Source of the DNA: Gigaspora margarita | Lineage: Eukaryota; Glomeromycota; Glomeromycetes; Diversisporales; Gigasporaceae | Direction: 5' to 3' | DNA: 64,000 nucleotides | NCBI GenBank assembly: GCA_009809945.1 | Contig: WTPW01000631.1 | Span: 12,283 to 76,282, forward strand | Shown here: positions 24,346-35,740 of the stretch, piece after piece | How the letters are laid out: each line of letters starts with the position of its first letter | How positions within the stretch are numbered: the stretch's first letter is position 1 | Program-made: the position numbers and the translations under genes | Notes under the pieces: model-generated | Told to the model about the DNA's origin: nothing | Database searches by the model: none | The model's input: the letters and a program-made list of their open reading frames with translations, nothing else

Positions 24346-25975
24346 GAATTAATATTTTATTAATCATAAAAAGCCTGTATAATATTTGAAGATGAATCCT
24401 TTAACTTAGAACCAAATCAAATAATGGTTTTGTGGACACACTACTAAATATATTCTTAATTTACTTCCTACGTATTTAATATTATTAAAAATTAATTTAT
24501 TCCATACTTGATATTTTGTACTTTAATGCACTACTAGCTACTAGCTAACAGGTAGCACTTATTGTTACCTATATTATTTAAGGTTAAAAGTAAAAAAGTA
24601 CATAAGTAAATTTTATTGCTATACTTAATTTAACTTTAGAAAAAAATTATTTATTAATGCTTTATTTGTTTTAGAATTTAGTAGCTCAAATTTGTAGCAA
24701 TAACCATATTGTATCATACTTGCTGAAATCACTATTTTTATAATTACTAAGTGCTATAATGTAAATAAAATTAGATATATTCATAACTTTAATAACTTAA
24801 TTAAATACTTAGAATTATTAAAAATTCTTTAATCTTACAAATTATATTATTTGAAGTTAAAACTTTGTTTAGCATTATTTTTTTTTTATATTTACATGAT
24901 GGAAGAGAAGAAATCAAACAAATATATAAAATAAAATATAGTATACTAAAAAAATTCCAATATAACTGAAGCATTCTGATTGCTAAGCTAACCATTATAT
25001 TACTAATTTGCCACTTATATTTGTTTAATTTAAGAAAAATTTAGGTAGGTATTGTTAAACAAAATTCACTTCAAATCTTTATTACAGACAAATTAATTAA
25101 AAAAATTGTTAATAGCTTATTTTAGATACTTGAATTAATGAATATTATTTATACTCATAGACTAAAATGAAATTAAATTGCAAATATTCATAATTTAACT
25201 GCTTATGAACTCTGTTTCTGGTAAATTATTTTAGAAAACTATAACAATATATGTATGCACATATGGCTAAATTCAGTACATACTATAATTTAAAGCAAAT
25301 GATACCTGGCACGTAAGCTATATATATTTATTTAAGGAACAGAATCATGTGATTTTTTACAATATATTCAAGCCACTTTAATTCACATGCTTGAATTTTT
25401 TAGCAATTTCTCATTGGTATGCAAATTGCCTATCTTAATAAAAAAGTAATTACAGCATTTAGACAGCTTAAAATTAGTCTTATATGGTGCTAAAATTAAT
25501 TTTCATATTTGCTGAAATTATTAGCAAAATTTTTTAATCTCTTTTTATCAAAATACATTATATAGTATAATTATTTTGAAGGGTTTCATATAAAAATTTA
25601 GCAGTGTTGAAAATTTTGTTAAAAATACTTAATTTCAAAAATAATTTAGGCACACATGTATATTGATACATACCAGTATGTTTATATTTATTTAATGTTT
25701 TTACATAGAATAAAAACCTGCTTTAAATATAATAGGCATCAAATATAACTTTTAATAGTGCTTGGCATACAATACTGCTTTAATATATAGTATAAGATAC
25801 TATATTCATTCAGCTCTATTATTAATTGGTTTTACCAGGAACATAGTACAAAGTACGAAGTGTATGGTTAACAGGCAACTTACTGTGTACGATTTCTTGA
25901 CTCTTATTGGATGGCGTATTCAAATTGATCATTTGATGCTCATTGACATCACGTGTATACTGGAAGTTTTTTTAA
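24346..25975. other. No gene seen
   Basis: AT-rich sequence. Short reading frames (for example 24801-24995 minus and 25762-26004 plus) have no family signature and were not called. Confidence 0.55.
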
Positions 25976-26255
25976 TGACATATATGAAAGCGTTTTTTGT
26001 GTAATTAATTTTGATAAACTTGTGGCTGTGCGCATCTTCTAAATTCTGGCACGAGCGTCTATACCTGTTATGCCTTGCTACCTATATGGATAGTCATGCA
26101 TACTGAGCAGATCTAATGCTAAATTAGATAAAGAGCATATTAATATTTGATTTGCTTAAATTTGTTTAATGCCATATGAAATCGATTTTTGCGGATTTCA
26201 TTTTGATAGACTTGTGGCTGTGCAAGCTTTCAAATTCTAACACGATGAGTTTAGC
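25976..26255 (+). repeat. Two diverged direct repeats of ~75 bp
   Basis: ATATGAAAGCGTTTTTTGTG..GATAAACTTGTGGCTGTGC (25980-26055) recurs as CATATGAAATCGATTTTTGC..GATAGACTTGTGGCTGTGC (26171-26250), about 190 bp apart. Base composition from here to about 27010 is clearly less AT-rich than its surroundings. The nature of the segment is unknown. Confidence 0.5.
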
Positions 26256-26440
26256 TCTGACAAAGTGATCATTATTGCGAGATCAGTTGACTTTATTGTT
26301 CATCTCTGATTTTTGTCATTTATGGTTAGTCCAGTGCTTTGGTCGAGGCTTTTTATTGTTTTTTATTGGGATGACATGATTATAGCAGGTTTCTATAAAA
26401 ATCGGTAAATAGGATATATTGAAGTAGTGCTAGAGAGGCT

Positions 26441-26790
26441 GTGGGCATGCGGACGTTAAGGAATGAATTGTCTTTTGTTTCGTTATCGCACGCCTTGGTA
26501 AAGACTGGCTCTATCTCCCTACCTCCATTTTTAAGTGGTCCTGCAAGTATTAGTAGTGTCAGTTTGGTTGGGCGATATATTGAATGGTTAAGGATCCACG
26601 ACTACAGTGGTAGTACAGTGCAAGGACCATCAATAGCAATTTTTGAGCTCCACGGCTGCAATGGCAATGCAAGGACCCTTACGAGTGGATAGTTAGGCTC
26701 CGCAGATGCATTGGTAATGCAAGGAACTTATTAATGGATAGTTAGGCTCTGTGGTTGCAGTAGCAGTGCAAGGACCTGAAATTGATCCTG
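26441..26790 (+). repeat. GC-richer segment with four ~55-bp tandem repeats
   Basis: From about 26591 the block GATCCACGACTACAGTGG..GTGCAAGGACC repeats as CTCCACGGCTGCAATGG..ATGCAAGGACCC, CTCCGCAGATGCATTGG..ATGCAAGGAAC and CTCTGTGGTTGCAGTAG..GTGCAAGGACC, each followed by a TGGATAGTTAG-like tail in three of four. An 83-codon frame (26441-26692) covers part of this but has no recognised family. Confidence 0.6.
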
Positions 26791-27494
26791 AAAGATGATG
26801 CTCCGATTCTCTTTTTAACTATATGGATATGTTAGCTATCTTTTTTATGTTTGGGATTTTTATGTAGTAGGCAGGCTTTTTTAGTTCTTGGAGTTTAGGG
26901 AATTTGGGGACCAAGAGGTGAGTAGTTTATGTGTTTGACAAATTAGGAGAATGTATGGTACGAGTTCAAATAACTAGTTCTAGCCTAGAGACTTTGTCGT
27001 AGGCATTGAAGTTGGAGTATATAATGCTAGAGCTTGCTTGGATAGCAAACCTTTTCCCATATGTTTTCATAATATATATTTTTTATCATATAACAATAAA
27101 GTTATTTCTACCCCAATATAGCAGTTTACAGATGAATTAGAAAGCTAATGCATGATTACATACAAAAATCATAATCAATAATGATCATGTGATTTTTTAC
27201 CATTATCTATATCACCTGATTCAGAATTTGTCCATTTTTAATTAAAGCTTTTGTGGAAAACAAACATAATGAAGTATTAATAATAGGCATGTTTAAGCTT
27301 ACCAATTTGTCTATTAATATTATCTATTATATTCTATTATTCATTATATAAGCTTATAATTTAAATTTTGGTTTCTTTACTTTAATATTCTTGATTGGCA
27401 GGATCCAAAAACATGACCAAATTGTGGAAAAAAATTGCAATATTTGATTACATTATCAATTTGTAATTGATCTATAGAATAACCAGTGACTGCA
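26791..27494. other. No gene seen
   Basis: The first 220 bp continue the less AT-rich segment (a G-rich stretch TTGGGGACCAAGAGGTGAG near 26902). The remainder is AT-rich. No supportable feature. Confidence 0.5.
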
Positions 27495-27724
27495 TTTCAG
27501 GAGAACTATATGTACAAGGTTTAATTCTGTTTGCTTTAACAATTGAGTTTCAAAAAAATGTATGTTATTTAATTCTAGCATGAGTACGAAATTTAATTCT
27601 GTTCACTTTAATGATTGTGTTTTAATGGAAAGTATGATTAACCATAATTATTTAACTATTCAATAAATCACCATAGTGAGTATGTAGTTTATTGTGGTTT
27701 GTATATGCTTAATTTTTTTAGATT

Positions 27725-27843
27725 TAAATAATTGTGATTGTGATCACAATTACCAAAGCTAGCCAATTTATCGTGAGTGTCAAGCTCATGTTTGTGATAA
27801 ATTAACCAGCTTTAGCAATTGTGGTCACAATCACAATCATTTA
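27725..27843. mobile_element. Small foldback MITE in the satellite
   Basis: TAAATAATTGTGATTGTGAT plus ~30 further bases on the left pairs with the inverse on the right around a short GTGAGTGTCAAGCTCATGTT loop. 119 bp, non-coding. Confidence 0.7.
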
Positions 27844-28360
27844 ATAATAAAAAATTTATCATAGGGGTTACAGAATTATGCAAAATGCAATAATTTGGTA
27901 TTGCATCTCAAAAGAATCTATAATTAACTGTAATCATTTAATTGTTCAATAAATTTTCAGTGTAAGTGTGAATCCTGTTCACTTTTACAATAATTTTTCA
28001 AAAAAATATATAATTAACTGTACTTGTTAAATTGTTCATAAATTACCAAGTAAATTACCAGGGTGAGTATGAAGTTTCTTTTCACTTTAACCATTGTGTT
28101 TCAAGACAAGCATGAAGCTTAATTCTGTTTAATGATTAACTGTAATCAATTAATTGTTCAATAGATCACAAACATAAATACGAAGTTTAATTCTGTTCAC
28201 TTTAACAATTGTGTTTTAAAAGAAAGTATGATTAACCATAATTTAAATTACTGGTATGAGTATGAAGTCTAATTCTGATCATTTCAATGATTATGTTTAA
28301 AAGATGTATTATTAACCATAATCATTTAATTGATTATTAATTATCAATGTGAGTGTGAAA

Positions 28361-28592
28361 GTTTTCGAAATAGTAGAAATCAGAGAAAAAATCCTTTTTG
28401 GTGTATACCCGTGTACTATGTATCTACATATGCCAGATTACCTTAGCACGTTGATGAAAGTTTAATACTTACATGTTTATTGTTTACCAAACAACAATTA
28501 CACGTCTAATCTTACAAGTGCTGCCATTATATAAATATATAGCATACACCAAAAAAAAATCTTTTTTTGCCCAATTTTTACTATTTTGAAAC
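28361..28592. mobile_element. MITE in the satellite
   Basis: GTTTTCGAAATAGTAGAAAT..TTTGGTGTATA on the left pairs with TATAGCATACACCAAAAA..TAGTAAAAATT..GAAAC-type sequence on the right (about 45 bp imperfect inverted repeat). It interrupts a satellite unit. Confidence 0.65.
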
Positions 28593-28894
28593 CTGCGATA
28601 ATTCTGTTCATTTTAAAGTTTGTGTTTCAAGAGTTATATTATTAACTTTAATGATTTATTATTCAATAAATTACCGGAATGAGTATGAAATTTAATCTGT
28701 TTCCTTTAATGATTATGTATCAAGAGAGAATATATGTATAATTAACCGTGATGACTAGAATGGCAAGTAAGTTCTGTTACGGAACTTCTTATAAAAAAAA
28801 TTTTTATACTAAACTTTAGCAATTATATATATATTTAGTGTATAAGAATTCACTTTCACAATATAAACAAACATCGAGTGCATAATATTAGAAA

Positions 28895-28930
28895 ATTTTC
28901 CACATCCGAAGGCACGGATCAAATGCTAGC
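28895..28930 (+). mobile_element. Helitron-like 3' end
   Basis: A short stem ATCCG (28904-28908) / CGGAT (28915-28919) is followed after six bases by CTAG (28926-28929). Helitron 3' ends typically have a hairpin just upstream of CTRR. The motif resembles the one at 58541-58572. The upstream limit is unknown; no Rep/helicase frame was seen. Confidence 0.4.
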
Positions 28931-29448
28931 ATATACAGTCCTAAATCCTAATAATTTGATACACAAAAATTATATAGTCCACTGCATTTGCGGATTCGAT
29001 TCTTGTCAAGATTTTAACCAATTTTGACTTTCTTATAATAAAGCAAATTAAAATTTTTTTAGCATAAGAAAAATAAAATCTTAAAAGTGCTCGAATCATC
29101 TAATCAAGCTTACTCAAATTTACGTTCCTGGTTTTGTGTGATAGCATCGCGCAGCTACCTTATTATAATAGTTAAATATACTGGCTGCATAAAGCTAAAA
29201 ACATTTTTTTAAGAGCATTAATGAATATATAATTTAATATTGTGCAATTTTCTATTATTGTATTAGCTACCTATTAATAAATTATATATATTTCAAATAA
29301 CTCTAGTAAGTCATTTAGTTTTTGAAATGACAATAACTGATTATTTGTTATTTGGATTATTTTAAGTCATTTATCATTACTGTCTGCTAGTGTTGGACTA
29401 TAACATATATGACTAGTCATAGATCATTTAGTTATTTTGTGAGTAAAT
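28931..29448. other. No gene seen; CAAATGAC-like fragment
   Basis: AT-rich. Positions 29290-29370 carry AAGTCATTT / GAAATGACAATAAC words similar to the 17853-19152 element, and 29395-29440 holds TATGACTAGTCATAGATCAT, repeated after the next MITE. Confidence 0.45.
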
Positions 29449-29707
29449 ATGGGCTAGGTGCTGGGAAAAGGGCCCAAAATGACAATTTTTTCAAAAGACT
29501 TTTTTTTACATAAATTAATTTAGAATAAGATTAGGATCATTTTTTACTTAAAACATAAAGGTAGTTGTATTAATAAAAATTTGCAGTTTAGCTCTTTAAA
29601 GTTTGTATTTTCTTATGATTTATTATAAAATTTATAACATAAAAAATGATTTTCTGAAGATCTTTTTTTTTTGTCAATTTCCACCCTTTTCTCAGCACCT
29701 AGCCCAT
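29449..29707. mobile_element. MITE, ATGGGCTAGGTGCTG termini
   Basis: ATGGGCTAGGTGCTGGGAAA on the left pairs with the inverse TTTTCTCAGCACCTAGCCCA on the right; the inverted repeat extends to about 40 bp. 259 bp, non-coding. It has landed within a TATGACTAGTCATAGATCAT repeat. Confidence 0.8.
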
Positions 29708-29889
29708 ATAATCTATAATATTATATGACTAATATGATCTATATGACCAGTCATAGATCATGCAAACATATATGATTTAGAACTCTTAGTTATATAGATA
29801 ACTAATAAAATCTTTATGGTAATGCTAAGAGAAATCTTAATTTAAGCTACTAGTTTTTTTTTTTAGCTATTATTTATAGTTTGTTTACT

Positions 29890-30410
29890 CTACATTGCTA
29901 AAAATAAGCCATCTCTAAAAAAAGATACCCTACTCTTTGGGTCAAAAAACTCAAAAACATCTTTGACCCAAAAATAGCTACCCCATGATCAATGAAAGTC
30001 ACTATATAATAAAGTCCAAACTTTACTAAATAAATTGATTAAAGTCACTTAAGTAAATTATTGAGAAGATCAAAATACATATACTCTAAAATTTAAAACA
30101 AAATTGGAGAACTTGTTATTAATTAGATTTTAATTTTTATTTTTAGTGAAGAGATTAAAATTTTATTAACAAAATATATTCATTGAAGGCAAAATTAAAA
30201 GTCAAATAATAAAATACTTTTAGTTTAATGTAACTTTTAACATATGTGTAGTTTAGTCTTATATACAAGTTTATTTAAGTATAAATAATTGATTAATATA
30301 GTAAAATTTAGACTTTATTGTGTAATAACTATTGGCAATTGACCAAAAATTGATTATATCCAAAAATAAATTGCTTCATATATTCTTTTACTTTAAGTTC
30401 TATATATAGA
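29890..30410. mobile_element. Inverted-repeat element, AATAAGTCCAAACTTTAC type
   Basis: Around 30018-30060 the words AATAAAGTCCAAACTTTACT and AAATTGATTAAAGTC pair with TTGATTAATATAGTAAAATT..AGACTTTATT at about 30290-30335. Outer pairs (AAAATAAGCCATC / CAAAAATAAATTG) are weak, so the limits are approximate. A related, cleaner element is at 32883-33191. Confidence 0.4.
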
Positions 30411-30475
30411 TCATAAAACTATTATAATGATCATATAACAAGTAATTATAGATCATATAATTTTAAGAATAAATG

Positions 30476-30985
30476 CATATCTCGCACCCCACGATGTGCT
30501 TATATATTGCACTCTAATTTGATTGGCTAAATTTATAGATCATTATTTTTAAAAAAAATAAATAAATTATTGTAAAAACTTCTAGGTTAGGGTTAGGTCA
30601 GAAGGTTTATTAGAAAATTTTTAAATTTCTTTGTACTTATATGCAAAATTTTGTACTAAACAAGTTTACTTATCAGAAGTAAAAAGGTTGCCTTAATAAA
30701 ATATAATGATATTCCCAAATTTTCATTTTTTAACTCATTTTTGACAATTCTCTAAATTTTATTAAGACAATCTTCCTAATATGACTATGTAAACTTGTTC
30801 AGCACTAAATTTTGCATATTAGCACGAAAAATTTTAAGATTTGTTTTAAAATTTCTTAGTGTAATTTTTAATTTAAAGAATTTTAACAAAAAATTGTTTA
30901 TTTTTTTTAAAAATAATGATCTGCAAATTTAGCCAATCAAATTAGGGTATGATATACAAGCAAAACGCAGGGGTGCAAAGCATAT
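30476..30985. mobile_element. TIR element with a family 1 palindrome inside
   Basis: ATATCTCGCACCCC..TAATTTGATTGGCTAAATTT..AGATCATTATTTTT on the left pairs with its inverse ending ..GGGGTGCAAAGCATAT on the right, about 85 bp per arm. At 30656-30812 CTAAACAAGTTTACTTAT pairs with TATGTAAACTTGTTCAGCAC, the core of the family 1 MITE, so the two families are nested or related. Confidence 0.7.
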
Positions 30986-31724
30986 TAAACTTCTAATTTT
31001 AATTATATAATTTATGATTTAACAACTATATAATTATGGTCTTTTAAAAAAATTTATATGATATGCAATTGGCCAACACTACTATTTGCTACCTATGAGT
31101 ATGAGGCAATTTTGGCTATTAATAATTGAGTATATAGTAAAGTAATACATTATAGAAATACAAATTAAAACAAATAGCAGAAATCATAATAGTAAAAGAA
31201 ATTTTGTTAAACAAAGCTTCTTTTTCTATTAATTCCAATTCATAAAAAGGATAAAACTTGTATTTACTCTAACCTTAATCATTAAAAAGGGTTATAAATA
31301 AAAATTGAAATTTGCAAGTTTATATTAATCTTATATAATCAAAATTTAGTATAATTTTTCATATTTGTTTGAATCTGCACTGCTATATAATACTACTTTA
31401 ATAAATACTATGAGCAACCAATTAGTGATAAAGTATAGTATATGTAATTATATTGTTAGCTATTAAACCATGTGTACTAAGCAGTGTGATCTATCAGAAT
31501 AACAGCTATTAGTTAAAGATTGGTGTGTTAGGATTACAACCTAGTTGTTAAACACATCATAGAACAGATACAACAAATTTAAAAATAAAAAATAAAAACA
31601 ATAAAAAAAGGTAAAAGTTGCAAAACCACTATATAGGTTGCTCAAAAGCAAAAAGAGTAATACCAATATACATTCTTTGCAGTTATGCACCATACTAAAA
31701 ATAAAAGACAAAATAAAACCTTAC
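30986..31724. other. No gene seen
   Basis: AT-rich sequence with diverged scraps of the dispersed ~100-bp repeat (for example near 31436-31470). Confidence 0.5.
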
Positions 31725-31880
31725 TATTGCAGTACGTAGATGAATTGGTTGATATTGGAATCAAATATCTTAATTTTTACCATAATTTGCATAAAAATTT
31801 TGTTACAAAACTTGTTAGCTATTAAAATAACATGCAGTATTGAGTAGTTGGGCACTATGTAAAATTAAACTATATATAGT
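31725..31880 (+). repeat. Dispersed ~100-bp repeat (family A)
   Basis: Contains CTTACTATTGCAGTACGTAG, GATATTGGAATCAA and AAATTTTGTTACAAAACTTG in family order; the preceding GTTATGCACCATACTAAAAA (31682) also matches the antisense copy near 54830-54850. Confidence 0.55.
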
Positions 31881-32309
31881 ATCATAAAAATCAATTATTA
31901 AAGATTTTTAGCAATATAATTTAATTAGATGTACAGCTTTAATGATACAAAATCACAAAGTGAAATCCAAAGAAAATTAATCGTGAGTGCCTATGAATCA
32001 AACTACAGAGTGAAATTTGCATTTTGACCAATCAAGCTTATCAATTTATTTAAAAACTTTTTAAGCCACATAAATAAAATGTAATTAAAGTGTTTTTTTT
32101 AGAAAAAATAGATTATACCAAATGTAATATAAAAAAACTGTAATTTCATAGTAATAAGAAGCATGAATCAATTTGTATTAAAGTTTTTAAAAAAAAAACA
32201 AATACAACCTGTACATCTAAAAAAATATCTATATAAAATATTTTAATTAGTTAATCAAGAAAAAGTCATTAAAAATTAATTTTGTTAGAATTTTTGTGAT
32301 AGTTTTGAT

Positions 32310-32470
32310 TTTTATAGCATATTGAACACTCCAATACAATATAGTTTTGAGTTAATTCATATTGGAATTAATATTTGTGGCTTCTATAACAATTTACTAT
32401 AAAAAATTTTGTTACAAAACTTACTGACTATTGTGGTAATTTGCTGTAAAAAAAATTCAATACAATACTT
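32310..32470 (+). repeat. Dispersed ~100-bp repeat (family A)
   Basis: One of the clearest copies: CATATTGGAATTAATATTTG, CTATAACAATTTACTATAAA, ATTTTGTTACAAAACTTACT, GACTATTGTGGTAATTTGCT. Confidence 0.6.
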
Positions 32471-32660
32471 GGTGTTATGAGATTATAACAGATCAGCATA
32501 ATACAAATAACTAGAATTGTATAGTATAGAGAAATTATGAGATTATAGCAGTATGGTATGGATAACCAGAATTGTATAGTATGGGAAAATTACAGCAGAT
32601 CAGTATGGTATTGGTATAGTATTGATTAGGAACCAGAAACCAGTATAAGTCTAGAGCATA
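32471..32660. repeat. CAGATCAGTATGGTA word repeat
   Basis: CAGATCAG, CAGTATGGTATGG and AGAATTGTATAGTATG recur three to four times. The same words reappear at 33290-33315, 33454-33480 and 34430-34610, showing that the segment from about 32470 to 34610 was one repeat tract before other elements landed in it. Confidence 0.5.
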
Positions 32661-32882
32661 TAAGATATTTTTAATATTAGTATACTGTAATAAAAAGTTT
32701 AATAAGCCCTGAAAAATCTGTTCATGTATGCATATCACCGATTACATTTTTTGGGCATTATATACAGAAAATGCTGAAACTATGGTTTTGATATTTCTAT
32801 TATGAATGGATCAAAATCAGAATTTCAGTCATCAAAACACATAGAAAAATAAGTCCTTCATTTTGCTCCAGACAATTATCTT

Positions 32883-33191
32883 ATATGTCCGAAAATAAGC
32901 TATTACCTAAAATAAGATACTCCCTAATTTTTTCAAAAATCTTAAAAAATCTGTTAGCAGTTGCTACATATAAAAGTCCAAATTTTACTAAGTAATCCTC
33001 AAAAGTGTCATTAAGTAAACTTGTTCAGAACATCAAAAATACACCCACATAAATATTTGGTAGTGTTTAAACAAATTTTTATTAGTACATTTTTAATTTT
33101 TTCAAAGAAATCAAAAGTCTGAAAATAAGCTACTCCACGATTTTTTGTGTAATTTTTTGCCCAAAAAAGGTAGCCTATTTTCGGACACATA
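32883..33191. mobile_element. MITE, TATGTCCGAAAATAAG termini
   Basis: TATGTCCGAAAATAAGCTA on the left pairs with TAGCCTATTTTCGGACACATA on the right. 309 bp. It contains AAGTAAACTTGTTCAGAAC (33014), the family 1 MITE terminus. Confidence 0.75.
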
Positions 33192-33316
33192 TGGCAGTAT
33201 CTTCACAAATCAGTATGGTATTAGTGAGCAGTATCACTGAATTTTAAAATCTGTACTACAGAATACTGATATGATGTTATATATATTAAAATTATAGCTG
33301 ATCAGTATGGTACAGA

Positions 33317-33453
33317 CAGTGTTCATTTTTCATGTATGCAAAAGTAAAAAGTGTACACGCATGTGCGCAGATCCAATCAAATTGGTTTCTTTTAAATTTT
33401 GATTGGATCTGCACATGTGCGCACACTTTTGCACATGTGAAAAACAAACACTG
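33317..33453. mobile_element. hAT-like foldback MITE with 8-bp duplication
   Basis: CAGTGTTCATTTTTC and its inverse end in AACACTG. The arms (about 60 bp each, with GTGCGCAGATCCAATCAAA) surround a short loop. GGTACAGA (33309-33316) and GGTACAGG (33454-33461) flank it, an 8-bp duplication with one mismatch, as expected for hAT. Removing it rejoins a GGTACAG-TTTTAAAAAT sequence found again near 34545. Confidence 0.85.
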
Positions 33454-33559
33454 GGTACAGGTTTTAAAAATTAGCCTGTTCATCTATACCATACTAATAT
33501 GCTAATAGAAGTGATCCCAGCCTGAGTCTTTTTTTTTATTTGTTTACTATAGTGTATTT

Positions 33560-34405
33560 TCCCATTGTTTATATCATTACAATAGTATTATTATGAGTCA
33601 TAGTTAGTAGAATCAGCATAGCCCCAAATAGAATAGAAATGTGCCACAGTGATTCCAGTTTGAGCACATGGCAACTGCGCAAGCCAGGGCCATAATCCAG
33701 TTCTTACACCTGGCATTTCGCTGCTACTATTTGTTCATTTCCTTCTGCACATGGCAACTGCGTATACTAGAGCCACAATCTAGTTTTTTCACCTGGCAAT
33801 TGTCTGTCATTGTTTGTTTATTCCCTTTTTCGCCAAGCTATGACACATTCTTATACCTCAACATAGCCGGTTCTTGTACCTTGGCATATGCGAATTGTAA
33901 ATATTGTATAGTTAGAGTAAGCTGTATATATTTTCTATGTGGGAGAAAAGTATATAAGACCCACCTTTTCGCCTCAATTAAACAATAACTCAGGCAGTTC
34001 GAATCTAGTAGAGTTTTACCTTCGAAATAAGAGTAGAAGTGTGTCTCTAAGTAGTTAATCCTTGAATCCAACCCTTATCTATCATAACATCATTGTACTT
34101 ATCCTATCCCCGCATAATAAGTTATTATTGTACAGAATACGTATTTGTATTGTGCTTAATCCCTTGTCTCAGTGATTTCAATTGTACCCTGATCACGTGA
34201 CTTCGTTAGTCAATTAACGATCGATTCCAGCTTCGCTACAACAAGACCCAAAAAACCTCGAGACCCGGACTAAATCAACCACGCTTCTTTCGGCCTGTCA
34301 ATTCGAGGATCTAGAGTCTTGAACACTTAAAGGACATTGGTTTAGATAGGTAGTGGTGTTGCTAGTTATATTTAGTTGTAGACCCGGTTCCCACCACTTT
34401 CACAA
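33560..34405 (+). mobile_element. Solo-LTR-like fossil
   Basis: The segment has LTR-type order: two ~85-bp direct repeats (33664-33747, 33748-33835; GCACATGGCAACTGCG..) as in a U3 enhancer, GTATATAAGACCCACC as TATA box near 33950, then a less AT-rich downstream part with TTCCAGCTTCGCTACAACA near 34241. No partner copy or coding interior is present. Limits are uncertain. The frames at 33668-33988 and 33838-34071 lie inside and are not considered genes. Confidence 0.4.
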
Positions 34406-34739
34406 TGTACGTATGTACTATCAATTCTGATCATTCATATCATACTGATCTGCTGTAACCACTCTGTAACCTCGTAAATTACAGATTAGTATAGTACACC
34501 GAATTTGTACCATGCTCGATCCGGTGTTATATATATTAGTGTTAGGATGGTATGGATTTTAAAAATCGACCTGTGCTGTACTGATCTGCTATAATTTCGG
34601 GTGTAGAATACCCTTATTCCGTACTATAATTGGTTTATTCATGATCTACCGAATAGATGCAGGCTTATTTACATCACTAGTTACGTCTCAATTGTACTTT
34701 ATTCTATAACCCGATTTTTTATACATGACGTAACTAAGG

Positions 34740-35275
34740 ATGTGCATCTATAATTTACAATAAAAAATTTTGTTACAAATCGATCACATTATTAATACTG
34801 TGTGTGGTTAAGGTTGATTGGTACTAGCGTGATTAAACAATTGAATTGTGATGATTATACTTGCTCATCGATATATTAGTCATAACATTTTGATCACGGG
34901 TTATATAACCAATCAAAGCGTTAAAGCATAACTATTATATTGCTATATTGATATTAGTTTTAGCACGCTGATCACATTTTGGATATAATCATGGTTGGCA
35001 GATCGGCATAAAACTGAATTAAAAGAATCGCTGAGAAAATTAGTGATTATCAGATAATCTGGGCGGAAAAATTCCGACCAAAAATTTACGAAAAATGGAA
35101 ATCTAGAAATCAATCATCTAAATCTTTGAATGAATGTAATGGTTCTTAATATATTTGTTAATTTTTATTAATCTTATGTTTTTCTTTTTATCTATTGCGG
35201 AGCAATTGTTCTTGTACTTGCACTTCTCTTGTTCTGAAGACCATTATACAAAACTCTTTCAAATTCGTGAAACAT
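34740..35275 (+). repeat. Long copy of dispersed family A
   Basis: About 500 bp is homologous to the reverse complement of 54060-54600, through shared blocks such as ACATTTTGGATATAA, AGATAATCT, AGAAATCAATCATCTGAA/AAAT and TTGTTCTTGTACTTGCACTT. This copy retains many CpG sites (ATCGATC, CACGCTGATC) where the other has TG, CA or TA. Non-coding. Confidence 0.7.
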
Positions 35276-35291
35276 TTGATTGACATATTTA

Positions 35292-35438
35292 GGGGTCGGC
35301 TAAAGCGGAGTGAAATTTGGTTAGGGTAAGGGTTACCTTTTTGATGCATTTATTGCTAGAAGGTTATATAGATATCAATAATGTAATTTATGCAGTGTGT
35401 ATATCATATATTGAATTAACTCCGCTTTAGCTGACCCC
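35292..35438. mobile_element. MITE, GGGGTCGGCTAAAGCGG termini
   Basis: GGGGTCGGCTAAAGCGGAGT and its near-perfect inverse bound 147 bp. The direct repeat ATATTTA flanks both sides (35285-35291, 35439-35445), a 7-bp duplication. Non-coding. Confidence 0.85.
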
Positions 35439-35740
35439 ATATTTAGCAATTTTTCGCCCAAAATAGTTTGTTAATATTAGGTAATCAAACAACGGAGGCA
35501 AATTTGGCAAATTCGCGTTTCATGATTTTAAGAGAGTTGTTTAACGGCGTTGACACGGTGTAACAAACCGAAATAGTGTGGATTGTTGAGAATTAATTTG
35601 GATTTTTCCATACACTAGCCAGATTCCTTATGTCAAACAAATGGATCTAAAACACGATTTTGATGATAATATATATCTTTTTGTTTATTTGATATAAAAA
35701 AGCCCTTTTTATAAGTAAAATGTCATTATATTTTAATTAG

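Larger units (their letters stand above)
27495..28762 (+). repeat. Decayed ~95-bp satellite interrupted by two MITEs
   Basis: The unit is GAGTATGAAGTTTAATTCTG, TTCACTTTAACAATTGTGTT, TCAAAAGAAAGTATGATTAA, CCATAATCATTTAATTGTTC, AATAAATTACCAG. About nine to ten diverged or shortened units follow one another. MITEs at 27725-27843 and 28361-28592 are inserted in the array. No gene. Confidence 0.75.

Noticed and set aside
33668-34071. Two overlapping frames on opposite strands
   Set aside because: They lie within the LTR-like segment and its two direct repeats, and neither has a family signature.
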